DNA of 13,395 nucleotides from the NCBI GenBank assembly GCA_947645535.1, contig CANSDD010000039.1, positions 1 to 13,395 of the forward strand, in the 5' to 3' direction. Each line of letters begins with the position of its first letter. Within the stretch, counting starts at the first letter, position 1. Shown in pieces: positions 1-6,716 of the stretch. The DNA is from an uncultured Mycoplasmatota bacterium. Lineage in GTDB: Bacteria; Bacillota_I; Bacilli_A; RF39; UBA660. Both the position numbers and the translations under genes were made by a program. Under the pieces are notes generated by a model. That model made no database searches, had not been told where the DNA came from, and worked only from the letters and a program-made list of their open reading frames with translations.

Positions 1-52
1 CATTATCTCTTTGGTCGTCTGTACTAACTCTTACATATACTGCACATCTCAT
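1..52 (-). CDS. Serine recombinase, N-terminal 17 codons only (partial, runs off the left edge)
   Basis: The minus strand from 52 downward reads MRCAVYVRVSTDDQRDN and is still open at the edge. Tyr-x-Arg-Val-Ser-Thr near the N-terminus is the signature of the serine recombinase catalytic domain; Ser10 would be the nucleophile and Arg8 a conserved active-site arginine. A GAGGAG ribosome binding site (63-68) lies about 10 nt upstream of the ATG. The N-terminal position of the motif fits large serine integrases, resolvases and IS607-like transposases alike, and the rest of the protein is outside the window. Large serine integrases usually sit at the end of their element, so this marks the margin of an integrated element extending to the left. 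The family is clear; the subtype is inferred. Confidence 0.82.
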   Translation of the reverse strand, partial: MRCAVYVRVSTDDQRDN

Positions 53-61
53 AAATAATCA

Positions 62-228
62 TCTCCTCACTTGTTTCCTCACTTAGAAGCCAAAATTCAG
101 ACAGTAATTATGAAAAAAGATAAATTTTTACGCAACTTTACACTTTCTTCAATAGTTTCCTCACTAAAATGAGATTTTACGAAGTCTAATTTAAAAAATT
201 AGTCCTCTCATCTGTTTCCTCACTAAAA
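62..228 (-). repeat. Three copies of a 26-bp direct repeat upstream of the recombinase gene
   Basis: Read on the minus strand, copies lie at 228-203, 169-144 and 88-62. All share the core AGTGAGGAAAC followed by a less conserved purine-rich tail of the form TGARRRRA. The third copy has one extra base, and its tail (AAGTGAGGAGA) doubles as the ribosome binding region of the recombinase. Spacing is uneven, about 59 and 82 bp. Possible roles are recombinase or regulator binding, or repeated translation-initiation regions (see findings). Confidence 0.6.
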
Positions 229-243
229 CGGAAAAAGTAAACC

Positions 244-528
244 CTAAATTTTCAATTTCTTTAAAATTTGAATAATTTCTGATAATGAATATTTTTGATT
301 ATGCTCTTTAATATAAAATGGTTTGTTAGATATTTCATTAACTTTGTACTCAAGTATTGTCAGAGTAGTAGGATATGTAATTTGATATTCAATAGGTTCT
401 ATAACCTGTAAATTGGTATGTAATAAATGTTTAATTACTCCTTTCTTAACTTCGTAAGTGTAGTCTTTAATTATCTCCAAGATTTCAGTATTTGGTTTTA
501 ATGCTTCAATAGTTTTAAATTCCAACAT
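244..528 (-). CDS. Hypothetical small protein (94 aa) next to the serine recombinase
   Basis: I do not recognise the family. The ATG at 528 is chosen because a perfect AAGGAGG (544-538) lies 9 nt upstream; a TTG one codon earlier is in frame but less likely. The product begins MLEFKTIEALKPNTEILEII. It is lysine- and glutamate-rich, has no transmembrane segment or signal peptide and no cysteine, and looks like a compact alpha/beta fold with several beta-prone stretches (IEYQITYPTTLTILEYKV) and a C-terminal helix. It points the same way as the recombinase, 191 bp upstream of it, so it is probably cargo or an accessory gene at the end of the same element. A directionality-factor or regulatory role is possible but unsupported by any motif. 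Confidence 0.7.
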   Translation of the reverse strand: MLEFKTIEALKPNTEILEIIKDYTYEVKKGVIKHLLHTNLQVIEPIEYQITYPTTLTILEYKVNEISNKPFYIKEHNQKYSLSEIIQILKKLKI

Positions 529-620
529 CAAAAAAGTCCTCCTTCCTAGAAAGAGAACTAAAGTCTTTTATATAAAATAAAAACTCACGAACTTTCATTA
601 GCCCGTAAGTTGTTTTCAAA

Positions 621-681
621 TGGAGCAGATGATAAGAATCGAACTTGTAATTACATAATTGTAATTGTCCATTCGATAATT
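621..681 (-). pseudogene. Degenerate tRNA-like sequence, probably a decayed tRNA-Gly relic
   Basis: On the minus strand, 648-621 has the layout of a tRNA 3' end: a T-arm with loop TTCGATT, an acceptor 3' strand CATCTGC, then TCCA. It matches the same 28 positions of the tRNA-Gly at 7034-7107 at 20 places, and all eight differences are transitions. A D-arm-like element (AATT, an 11-nt loop with ATGG, AATT) lies at 681-663. The interval between the two arms is about 8 nt too short for a normal anticodon arm plus variable loop, and no matching acceptor 5' strand (GCAGATG) is found. It is therefore not a working tRNA. An attachment-site duplicate or a drifted relic fits best. Confidence 0.45.
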
Positions 682-698
682 TATACATATAAATTTAG

Positions 699-728
699 TT
701 GCAGATAAAGTCTATCACATGATATAAT
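699..728 (+). promoter_or_regulatory. Promoter for the 759 gene and proS
   Basis: A -35 box TTGCAG (699-704) and a perfect -10 box TATAAT (723-728) are separated by 18 bp. This places the transcription start shortly before the GAGGAG ribosome binding site at 744-749. Confidence 0.6.
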
Positions 729-758
729 AGAATAGATTTAAAAGAGGAGTGTTTTTAT

Positions 759-1814
759 ATGGAAAAATTAAAAAAGAAAATAAAAATGCATAGTTTAAAA
801 GTAGTAATTTTATGGTTATTTCTAGTAGGTATTATAGTTGTATTATTGTTAGTAAGTTCTATCAATTTTAAAAGCTTAACTTCTTATTGTGAAGTGTATA
901 ATGAAACTGATTTGAATAAGTGTTATAAAGAAAACCCATATGTCGAAATACATGGAACAGAAATATTTGATGGAGAATATGATTATATTCATAATAACAA
1001 AAGAGTTGCTCGTTTTGCATCAATCAATTTAAATGATTATTTTTTAGCTAGTTTAATTGAAACAGACAAAGCAAAAGAAATGATGAATGAAGAAACAGAA
1101 AATATTGTTATTAGAGGAAAATTAGAAAAATTTAATACAGGTGCGAAATTAAATGGATATAATGCTATGAAAGAGCTTTATGTAAGATATTTAAGTGAAA
1201 GTGCTACTAGAGAAGAAGTATTAAATAATTTTACACTCGTACAACTTAATCAGTATGGTGGTTCTAAAATAAATATCTATGTGATAGCAGCAGTTGCTTT
1301 TGGATTTATAGTTTTATTTATTGTTCTTGCTTTAAAACAATGTAAATATATTTTTCACCCCGAAAAATACGAGTTGAATAAAAATATTAAAATAGAAGAT
1401 GAAAAAGAAGTAGAAAAAATTTTAAAAGAATTGGAAAGTGAAAACTATGATTTCCATCAAAATGATATTTATATTACAAAAAATTATTTAATCTCAAAAA
1501 CAGGCAGAATTGCAGTAGCACAAAGAAGTAATGTAGTTTGGATATATGAACATATTATAAAACAAAAAGGTATAACAACTGGAAAAAGTTGGTTAGTTTA
1601 TAGTTTAGATAGAAAAACACCATTTAATTTTTCGGGATTTGGTAAAAAACATAAAGAAATAGGTGAAAAACTACAAGAATTATTCCCTAATGCAACATTT
1701 GGGTATAGCGATGAATTAGCTAACTTATGGAATAAAAACCCAGAAAAACTCATGAAAAAGGGAGCAGAAGTAGACAAAAAAGTAAACGAAAACAATAAAA
1801 ATAAAGAAGAATAG
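759..1814 (+). CDS. Two-TM membrane protein of unknown function
   Basis: The 351-aa product has a basic N-terminus, a first transmembrane helix at about residues 13-33, a loop of about 135 residues with cysteines at 44 and 55, a second helix at about 171-192, and a soluble C-terminal part of about 160 residues ending in a very lysine- and glutamate-rich tail. By the positive-inside rule both ends are cytoplasmic and the loop is outside. The C-terminal domain has alternating strands and helices (DIYITKNYLISKTGRIAVAQ, then VVWIYEHI) and looks like a small domain seen in Bacillota membrane proteins that I cannot name reliably. The start is supported by GAGGAG at 744-749. It is 8 bp upstream of proS, so the two are surely co-transcribed, though a functional link is unknown. 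Confidence 0.8.
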   Translation: MEKLKKKIKMHSLKVVILWLFLVGIIVVLLLVSSINFKSLTSYCEVYNETDLNKCYKENPYVEIHGTEIFDGEYDYIHNNKRVARFASINLNDYFLASLIETDKAKEMMNEETENIVIRGKLEKFNTGAKLNGYNAMKELYVRYLSESATREEVLNNFTLVQLNQYGGSKINIYVIAAVAFGFIVLFIVLALKQCKYIFHPEKYELNKNIKIEDEKEVEKILKELESENYDFHQNDIYITKNYLISKTGRIAVAQRSNVVWIYEHIIKQKGITTGKSWLVYSLDRKTPFNFSGFGKKHKEIGEKLQELFPNATFGYSDELANLWNKNPEKLMKKGAEVDKKVNENNKNKEE

Positions 1815-1822
1815 GTGATAGT

Positions 1823-3514
1823 ATGAAATTAAAAGAAAATTTTTTCTATACAATTAGAGAAGATATAAAAGATGAAGAATCAAATAGTGGAAAATTATTA
1901 GTAAAAAGTGGAATGATAAAAAAGACGAGTAATGGTGTTTATATGTATATGCCACTCGGTTTTAAAACAATGGAAAATATTAAAGCAATTATTCGTAAGC
2001 ATATAAATAAAACAGGAGCATCAGAACTTTTAATGCCAAATTTACTTTCAGAAGAAATATATATTACAAGTGGCAGAAGAGATATTTTTGGAAGTAATAT
2101 GTTTACATTAAAAGATAGATATAATCGTTCTTATTCATTAGGACCAACACATGAAGAATTGTTCTTAGAAGCTGCTAAAATGAAAATCAAATCATATAAA
2201 GATATGCCATTTAATCTATATCAAATTGGCAATAAATATCGTGATGAAACTAGACCAAGATATGGACTTATTCGTGTAAGAGAATTTGTTATGAAAGATG
2301 CTTATAGTTTTGATAAAGATTTGGATGGATTAGATATTTCTTATCAGAAAATGTTTGATGCTTATAAGGATATATTCGATGAAATAGGAATAGATTACAA
2401 AATTGTAAAAGCGGATACAGGAGCAATGGGTGGATTACTTTCTGAAGAATTTCAGGCTGTAACTGATATTGGAGAAGATATTCTTGTACTTTGTAATCAA
2501 TGTGATTATGCATCTAATATAGAAGTAAGTAATTGTGTCAAAATAAATAGAGAAGAAGAAACACTTTTAGAAAAAGAGTTAATTGAAACAAAAGGACATG
2601 GTACAGTAGAACAGCTTGTGTCATTTCTAAATATAAAACCAGAAAAGATTGTAAAAACACTTATTTATAAAGCAAAAGAAGAATTTTATGCTTGTATGCT
2701 TGCTGGAGATAGAGAAATTAATGAAATAAAACTTTCAAAATTATTAAATGTTCCAGAAGTAAATTTGGCAGAAGCAGAAGATGTAAAAAGAATTACAAAT
2801 GCAGAGATTGGATTTGCTGGCCCAATCGGTTTAGAAATTAAAATTATTATAGATCAAGATGTATTAGAAATGAAAAACTTCTTAGTAGGTGCAAATAAAA
2901 CAGATTATCATTATATCAATACAAATATAAGAGATTTTCATTATGATATTGTAGCAGATATAAAAAATGTAAAAGAAGGAGATTGCTGTCCAAATTGTGG
3001 AAATTCATTAGTATTTAAAAAAGGAATAGAAATTGGAAATACATTTAAGTTAGGGACTAAATATTCAGAAAGCTTAGGACTTCAATATTTAGATAGTGAT
3101 AATGTATTAAAACCAGTTGTTATGGGAAGCTATGGAATTGGATTGGGACGTATTTTAGCTTCTATTATTGAACAAAATAATGATGAAGATGGAATTATTT
3201 GGCCAATAATAGTGGCACCTTATAAAGTAGCTATTGTTATTATCAATAGTAAAGATGAAAATCAAGTAAAACTTGCTACGGACTTATATGAGAAGTTAGA
3301 AAACATAGGAATTGATGTATTATTGGATGATAGAGATGAACGTCCAGGAGTAAAATTTAAGGATATGGATTTAATTGGTATTCCAGTACGTATTACAGTA
3401 GGAAAAAAAGCAGAAGAAGGAATTTTTGAATGGAAACTTCGTTCTTCTAAAGATATAACTGAAGTCACAATAGAAGAAGCTATTACAAAAGTGAAAGAAT
3501 TGGTGCAAGAGTAA
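1823..3514 (+). CDS. proS: Prolyl-tRNA synthetase, bacterial type with editing domain
   Basis: This cytoplasmic class II synthetase charges tRNA-Pro with proline using ATP. At 563 aa it has the normal length of the bacterial-type enzyme. Motif 1 lies around residues 58-77 (RKHINKTGASELLMPNLL), motif 2 at 140-155 (RDETRPRYGLIRVREF) and motif 3 at 435-443 (GSYGIGLGR). Between motifs 2 and 3 lies the YbaK-like insertion that hydrolyses Ala-tRNA-Pro, with GHGTVEQLVSFL near its start. Cysteines 224, 227, 388/389 and 392 frame the insertion in paired CxxC motifs as in other bacterial ProRS. The C-terminal anticodon-binding domain fills the last 100 residues. The start overlaps an AGGTGATA Shine-Dalgarno sequence at the previous stop codon. 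No T-box leader is visible upstream. Confidence 0.97.
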   Translation: MKLKENFFYTIREDIKDEESNSGKLLVKSGMIKKTSNGVYMYMPLGFKTMENIKAIIRKHINKTGASELLMPNLLSEEIYITSGRRDIFGSNMFTLKDRYNRSYSLGPTHEELFLEAAKMKIKSYKDMPFNLYQIGNKYRDETRPRYGLIRVREFVMKDAYSFDKDLDGLDISYQKMFDAYKDIFDEIGIDYKIVKADTGAMGGLLSEEFQAVTDIGEDILVLCNQCDYASNIEVSNCVKINREEETLLEKELIETKGHGTVEQLVSFLNIKPEKIVKTLIYKAKEEFYACMLAGDREINEIKLSKLLNVPEVNLAEAEDVKRITNAEIGFAGPIGLEIKIIIDQDVLEMKNFLVGANKTDYHYINTNIRDFHYDIVADIKNVKEGDCCPNCGNSLVFKKGIEIGNTFKLGTKYSESLGLQYLDSDNVLKPVVMGSYGIGLGRILASIIEQNNDEDGIIWPIIVAPYKVAIVIINSKDENQVKLATDLYEKLENIGIDVLLDDRDERPGVKFKDMDLIGIPVRITVGKKAEEGIFEWKLRSSKDITEVTIEEAITKVKELVQE

Positions 3515-3534
3515 TGTAAAGTTACTCTTTTTTT
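3507..3534 (+). terminator. Intrinsic terminator overlapping the proS stop codon
   Basis: An 8-bp perfect stem AAGAGTAA / TTACTCTT (3507-3514 and 3522-3529) with a 7-nt loop runs directly into a T-run that ends at 3534. The 5' arm contains the last codons and the TAA stop of proS, so no 3' UTR precedes the hairpin. Confidence 0.85.
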
Positions 3535-3584
3535 CGACAAAAAAAGTACTTTTTGTTTGATAAAGTAATATTGGTGATTGGTTT

Positions 3585-4058
3585 ATGATAAAAAGAATGG
3601 TTGTTCCTGTTACATTTGCTCTTTTAGTAGGTTCTTTACTTGGATTTTTTTTATTTAGACAATATGATAAAGAAGAAATAGCCAAGGTTGGAAATATAGG
3701 AGAATCAAAAGAAGTTTATTTTTTGCAAGTCGGAGTATATTCGAGTAAGGAAAGCATGGAAGCAAATACGAAAAAAATACCAAATTATATCTATCAAGAG
3801 CAAGAAAACAAATATTATGTATATGTTGGAATGTCATTAAATGAACAAAATGTGAATAAATTAAAGGAATTCTTTATAGCAAACGGGTATAATATTTATG
3901 TGAAGAAATTTAATATTGCAAATACAACTTTTTTAACTGTATTAGAACAATATGACATTATGCTAGAACAAGCTCCTGATACGAGTAGTTATAGTGCTAT
4001 ATGTGGGCAAGTCTTAGCAAAATATGAGGAGTTGATTACGGATGGGCGTGAAAATTAA
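3585..4058 (+). CDS. Membrane-anchored SPOR-domain protein, SpoIIB-like by position
   Basis: The 157-aa protein has a short basic start, one transmembrane helix at about residues 6-25, and a SPOR-like domain at about 44-112 that opens with the typical YFLQVGVYSS and contains YYVYVG. SPOR domains bind denuded glycan strands of peptidoglycan at division sites and spore septa. A C-terminal helix region of about 40 residues follows. In Bacillus subtilis a SPOR-domain protein, SpoIIB, is encoded just upstream of maf-radC-mreBCD, so this is a reasonable positional counterpart, though half its size. The start is preceded by GGTGATTGG, which pairs with the 16S 3' end. The 3' end overlaps radC by 17 bp, implying coupled translation. 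SPOR assignment is by pattern only. Confidence 0.75.
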   Translation: MIKRMVVPVTFALLVGSLLGFFLFRQYDKEEIAKVGNIGESKEVYFLQVGVYSSKESMEANTKKIPNYIYQEQENKYYVYVGMSLNEQNVNKLKEFFIANGYNIYVKKFNIANTTFLTVLEQYDIMLEQAPDTSSYSAICGQVLAKYEELITDGREN

Positions 4059-4725
4059 AGAGTTACCAAAAGAAGATAGACCAAGAGAAAGACTTATAAA
4101 ATATGGTGCCAATATACTTAGTAATGAAGAGTTACTTTCTATTTTAATTAAAAGTGGAGCAAAAAATAAATCAGCAAAAGAGATAGCTCAGACTTTATTA
4201 AGTAAATTTGATAATGTTCAGGATTTTAGTCAAATTACATATGAAGAATTATTAAAAGTAAAAGGAATGGGAGAAAGCAAAGCTTGCACAATTATGGCGG
4301 CAATTGAGTTAGGAAATCGTTTTCATAAGACTATTCCTAGTTTAGAAAAGAAAAAATTAAACAATTCTGATTTAGTATTTGATTATTATAAGGATACTTT
4401 ATCTATGAAAAAACAGGAACATTTTTATTGTATTTATGTAGATAGTCAAAAATGTTTTTTAAAAGAAGCATTGTTGTTTGTGGGAACATTAAATTATAGT
4501 TTGGTTCATCCAAGAGAAGTATTCAAGGAAGCATATGTAGTAGGAGCAGCAGGCATTATTTGTATTCATAATCATCCTTCTGGAAATGTGACACCTAGTA
4601 AGGAGGATATTATTTTAACAGATCGTTTAAAAGAAATTGGAATGTTACAAGGAGTTCCTATTTTAGACCATATTATTATTGGAAAAGATAGTTATTATAG
4701 TTTCTTTGAAAGTGGAAAATTATAA
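4042..4725 (+). CDS. radC: RadC family protein (JAB/MPN domain)
   Basis: The 227-aa protein has the RadC layout: an N-terminal helix-hairpin-helix region (EELLKVKGMGESKACTIMAA, about 68-87) and a C-terminal JAB1/MPN metalloprotease-like domain with His176-Asn-His178-Pro-Ser-Gly and Asp189, the zinc-binding JAMM residues. The family's biochemical role is unsettled; the old link to DNA repair is disputed, and some members are tied to competence or mobile elements. The ATG at 4042 is chosen because GAGGAG (4026-4031) is 10 nt upstream; the GTG at 4048 would be 16 nt away. It lies in the cell-shape operon as in Bacillus, but mreC rather than mreB follows. Confidence 0.95.
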   Translation: MGVKIKELPKEDRPRERLIKYGANILSNEELLSILIKSGAKNKSAKEIAQTLLSKFDNVQDFSQITYEELLKVKGMGESKACTIMAAIELGNRFHKTIPSLEKKKLNNSDLVFDYYKDTLSMKKQEHFYCIYVDSQKCFLKEALLFVGTLNYSLVHPREVFKEAYVVGAAGIICIHNHPSGNVTPSKEDIILTDRLKEIGMLQGVPILDHIIIGKDSYYSFFESGKL

Positions 4726-4745
4726 ATTATTGAGAAGGAGATTTT

Positions 4746-5582
4746 ATGTTTAGAATAAAGAATAAAAAGGGCAATAAGAAATATACAATTTTAATAATTT
4801 TGATTGTAGTTGTTGGATTATTTGGTATGGGTTATATTGTTTTAAGAAAAAAGACAAATTTAACGTTCTTAGAATCTTGTATTAAAGATGGAGGCTTATT
4901 TATTGAAAAAATAATATTAAAACCATTTCATTTGATTGAAAAAAAGATAGGAGATAGTGAATTAAATGATTTAAAAGAAAAAGCAAATTCATATGAATCT
5001 ATTAGTGCAAGAAATAAGGAATTAGAAAAACAAATTGCAGAGCTTAAAAAAACATTAGAGCTTAATACTATTTTATCAGAACGTATTTATTTAAATGCAA
5101 CAGCTATTAACCGTAATATGGATTATTGGTATCAAAATGTTACAATTGATAAAGGATCATATAATGGAGTAGAAAGTAATATGCCTGTTGTCGTTAGTGA
5201 AGGATTAGTAGGTGTAACAAGTGAAGTTAGTACATTTAATAGTACTGTGGAGTTATTAACTAGTGATAATTTTTTGAATAAAATTTCAGTTAAGATAGAA
5301 GTAGGAGAACATTATGTATATGGATTATTAACTGGTTATAATGCTGAAAAACGTACTTTTGAAATAGAAGGAATTTCTGAAAATACAGATATTCCCATTG
5401 GTTCAGAAGTTACTACTACAGGACTTGGTGAAGAAATGCCAGCAGGACTTATTGTTGGTTATGTTAAAAATATTACAAAAGATAATTTTGAATTAGCTAG
5501 ATTGGTAGAAATAGAATCAAAGGTTCCATTTGATTCTTTAAGTTATGTAACTATATTAAAGCGAAAGGATATGGAATTATGA
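4746..5582 (+). CDS. mreC: Rod-shape determining protein MreC
   Basis: The 278-aa membrane protein helps scaffold the elongation machinery that builds lateral cell wall, working with MreB, MreD, RodA and PBP2. It has a cytoplasmic lysine-rich start, one transmembrane helix at about residues 13-33, a coiled coil at about 70-105 (NKELEKQIAELKKTLELN), and the extracellular beta-rich MreC domain with the family phrases YQNVTIDKGSYNGVESNMPV, GLVGVTSEV and PAGLIVGYV. Length is typical. AAGGAG (4735-4740) lies 5 nt before the start, 20 bp after radC. Its TGA stop overlaps the mreD start as ATGA. Confidence 0.96.
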   Translation: MFRIKNKKGNKKYTILIILIVVVGLFGMGYIVLRKKTNLTFLESCIKDGGLFIEKIILKPFHLIEKKIGDSELNDLKEKANSYESISARNKELEKQIAELKKTLELNTILSERIYLNATAINRNMDYWYQNVTIDKGSYNGVESNMPVVVSEGLVGVTSEVSTFNSTVELLTSDNFLNKISVKIEVGEHYVYGLLTGYNAEKRTFEIEGISENTDIPIGSEVTTTGLGEEMPAGLIVGYVKNITKDNFELARLVEIESKVPFDSLSYVTILKRKDMEL

Positions 5583-6076
5583 GCTTTTTAATTATAATAT
5601 TGATTGTATCGTTTTTTCTAGAAGGTCTTTTTTCGCTAGTCGTTTCAAGTCAATCTTTTTTCCTGCCTTTATTTACGGTTGTTGCTTTAGTCAGCATTTT
5701 TCCTTATTTTAATAAGTATGATTCTTTATTTTGGAAGTTTTGTATAGTAATTGGGCTTTGTTATGATGTAATATATACAAATACAGTTTTTATACATGCA
5801 TTTTTATTTTTGGTATTAGGTTACTTTATCTCTTTTTTATATCGCATGTTATTTTCTAAAATATGGAATTATTTATGGATTTTAGTTTTAGCTATTATAG
5901 GATATAGGATGATTAGCTTTTTGTTATTAGTAGGAATGGGATATATTTCATTTTCAATTTCTAGATTAGGTTATTCTATTATATTTTCTATATGTTCTAA
6001 TATTATTTATGGGCTTTTCCTATATGGGGTTTTAGTATTGTTAAGGAAATATAAGAAAATTATATTACATTATTAA
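5579..6076 (+). CDS. mreD: Rod-shape determining protein MreD
   Basis: The 165-aa, very hydrophobic protein is nearly all transmembrane helices (about five or six). That size and its position directly after mreC with a 4-bp ATGA overlap identify it as MreD, the membrane partner of MreC in the elongasome. Primary sequence is poorly conserved in this family, so context carries much of the call. AAAGGA (5564-5569) provides a ribosome binding site inside the end of mreC. The stop codon at 6074-6076 abuts the terminator of the convergent spoVS gene. Confidence 0.9.
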   Translation: MSFLIIILIVSFFLEGLFSLVVSSQSFFLPLFTVVALVSIFPYFNKYDSLFWKFCIVIGLCYDVIYTNTVFIHAFLFLVLGYFISFLYRMLFSKIWNYLWILVLAIIGYRMISFLLLVGMGYISFSISRLGYSIIFSICSNIIYGLFLYGVLVLLRKYKKIILHY

Positions 6077-6102
6077 AAAAGAAGAGGGGGGTTATTCCTC
6101 TA
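6074..6102 (-). terminator. Terminator of spoVS
   Basis: On the minus strand a 5-bp stem AGAGG / CCTCT (6101-6097 and 6087-6083) with a C-rich 9-nt loop is followed by a six-T run (6080-6075). The stem begins within the spoVS stop codon. There is no T-run on the plus side, so mreD transcripts may read into antisense spoVS. Confidence 0.65.
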
Positions 6103-6360
6103 TCTTGCTTCAACGATAAGTTTAATCGCAGTTCGCTCTTCACCATCTATGACGATGTCAGTAAAAGCAGGAATACAAACTAAATTTTTCCCACTTGGGG
6201 CTACAAAACCTCTTGCAATTGCGATGGCTTTTATAGCTTGATTTAAAGCTCCAGCTCCAATTGCTTGTATTTCAACACTTCCTTTTTCTCTAAACACGTT
6301 TGCGAGTGCTCCTGCGACACTATTTGAATTTGATTTAGATGAAACTTTTAATGTTTCCAT
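6100..6360 (-). CDS. spoVS: Stage V sporulation protein S
   Basis: The 86-aa product has exactly the usual length of SpoVS and its hallmark sequence: LKVSSKSNSNSVAGALANV at the start, then IGAGALNQAIKAIAIARGFV and IPAFTDIVIDGEERTAIKL. SpoVS is a small Alba-like protein, presumed to bind nucleic acid, that acts around septation and coat formation in Bacillus sporulation. AGAGGA lies about 10 nt before the ATG. A TATAAT-like -10 (6390-6385) is seen upstream on the minus strand without a convincing -35, so it may also be served by readthrough from the small gene at 6603-6427. It converges on mreD. A spoVS gene suggests sporulation, although some non-sporing lineages retain it. Confidence 0.97.
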   Translation of the reverse strand: METLKVSSKSNSNSVAGALANVFREKGSVEIQAIGAGALNQAIKAIAIARGFVAPSGKNLVCIPAFTDIVIDGEERTAIKLIVEAR

Positions 6361-6426
6361 ATGAATTGATTCCTCTCTTTCTACATTATAACTATATGTT
6401 ATAAAATTAAATTTAGAATAAAAAAA

Positions 6427-6603
6427 CTATTTGGAATCGTCTAGTATAGCTTCTAAATTACGATATTGTTTTAATAAGAACTGATTAATTTTTTCTTTTT
6501 CTTCTTTAGAATAATTTCTATTAAAATTAGGGTTCTTGATAAGCTCTTCAACTGGTTCAATTAAATGTTTAATGTAGAGAAGTGCAATGGCATTATTTGT
6601 CAT
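6427..6603 (-). CDS. Small conserved-looking hypothetical protein (58 aa)
   Basis: From the ATG at 6603 the minus strand encodes MTNNAIALLYIKHLIEPVEE and continues for 58 codons to TAG at 6429-6427. The product is soluble and mostly helical, with a charged middle (SKEEKEKINQF) and a final helix (LLKQYRNLEAIL). I do not recognise the family. Support is strong: AAAGGGGG (6618-6611) lies 7 nt before the ATG, and a near-consensus promoter lies just upstream. It is 66 bp upstream of spoVS in the same orientation, so the two may be co-transcribed. The divergent Cro/CI-type regulator and the palindrome at the promoter suggest regulated expression. Confidence 0.75.
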   Translation of the reverse strand: MTNNAIALLYIKHLIEPVEELIKNPNFNRNYSKEEKEKINQFLLKQYRNLEAILDDSK

Positions 6604-6626
6604 GCTATAGCCCCCTTTCGTCTATG

Positions 6627-6655
6627 ATTATATCATTTCTAAAGTATTGTTGCAA
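6627..6655 (-). promoter_or_regulatory. Promoter of the 58-aa gene
   Basis: On the minus strand, -35 TTGCAA (6655-6650), a 17-bp spacer and a perfect -10 TATAAT (6632-6627) form a strong sigma-A-type promoter. The start would fall near 6620, giving a leader of only about 17 nt. Confidence 0.75.
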
Positions 6656-6666
6656 GTTTCTTGCAA
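6650..6666. promoter_or_regulatory. Palindromic operator candidate
   Basis: TTGCAAG-TTT-CTTGCAA is a perfect inverted repeat with 7-bp arms and a 3-bp centre. One arm coincides with the -35 box of the minus-strand promoter, and the site is 50 bp upstream of the divergent HTH regulator at 6717. Size and symmetry fit a Cro/CI-type dimer, so autoregulation plus repression of the 58-aa gene is the simplest reading. Confidence 0.6.
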
Positions 6667-6716
6667 TTTTATGATAAAAGTAATTCTATTTGGCATAATA
6701 CTATTGGTGATGCCAT

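Noticed and set aside
62..228. CRISPR-like repeats (GTTT...AAAC core)
   Set aside because: Only three short copies with unequal spacing (59 and 82 bp), imperfect tails and no cas genes.
600..758. T-box leader controlling proS
   Set aside because: No T-box consensus, specifier hairpin or terminator/antiterminator pair is seen, and the promoter lies only about 30 bp before the first gene. The tRNA-like sequence lies upstream of the promoter on the other strand.
6074..6102. Two-way terminator between mreD and spoVS
   Set aside because: The hairpin has a T-run only on the minus strand; the plus side continues ATCTTGC.
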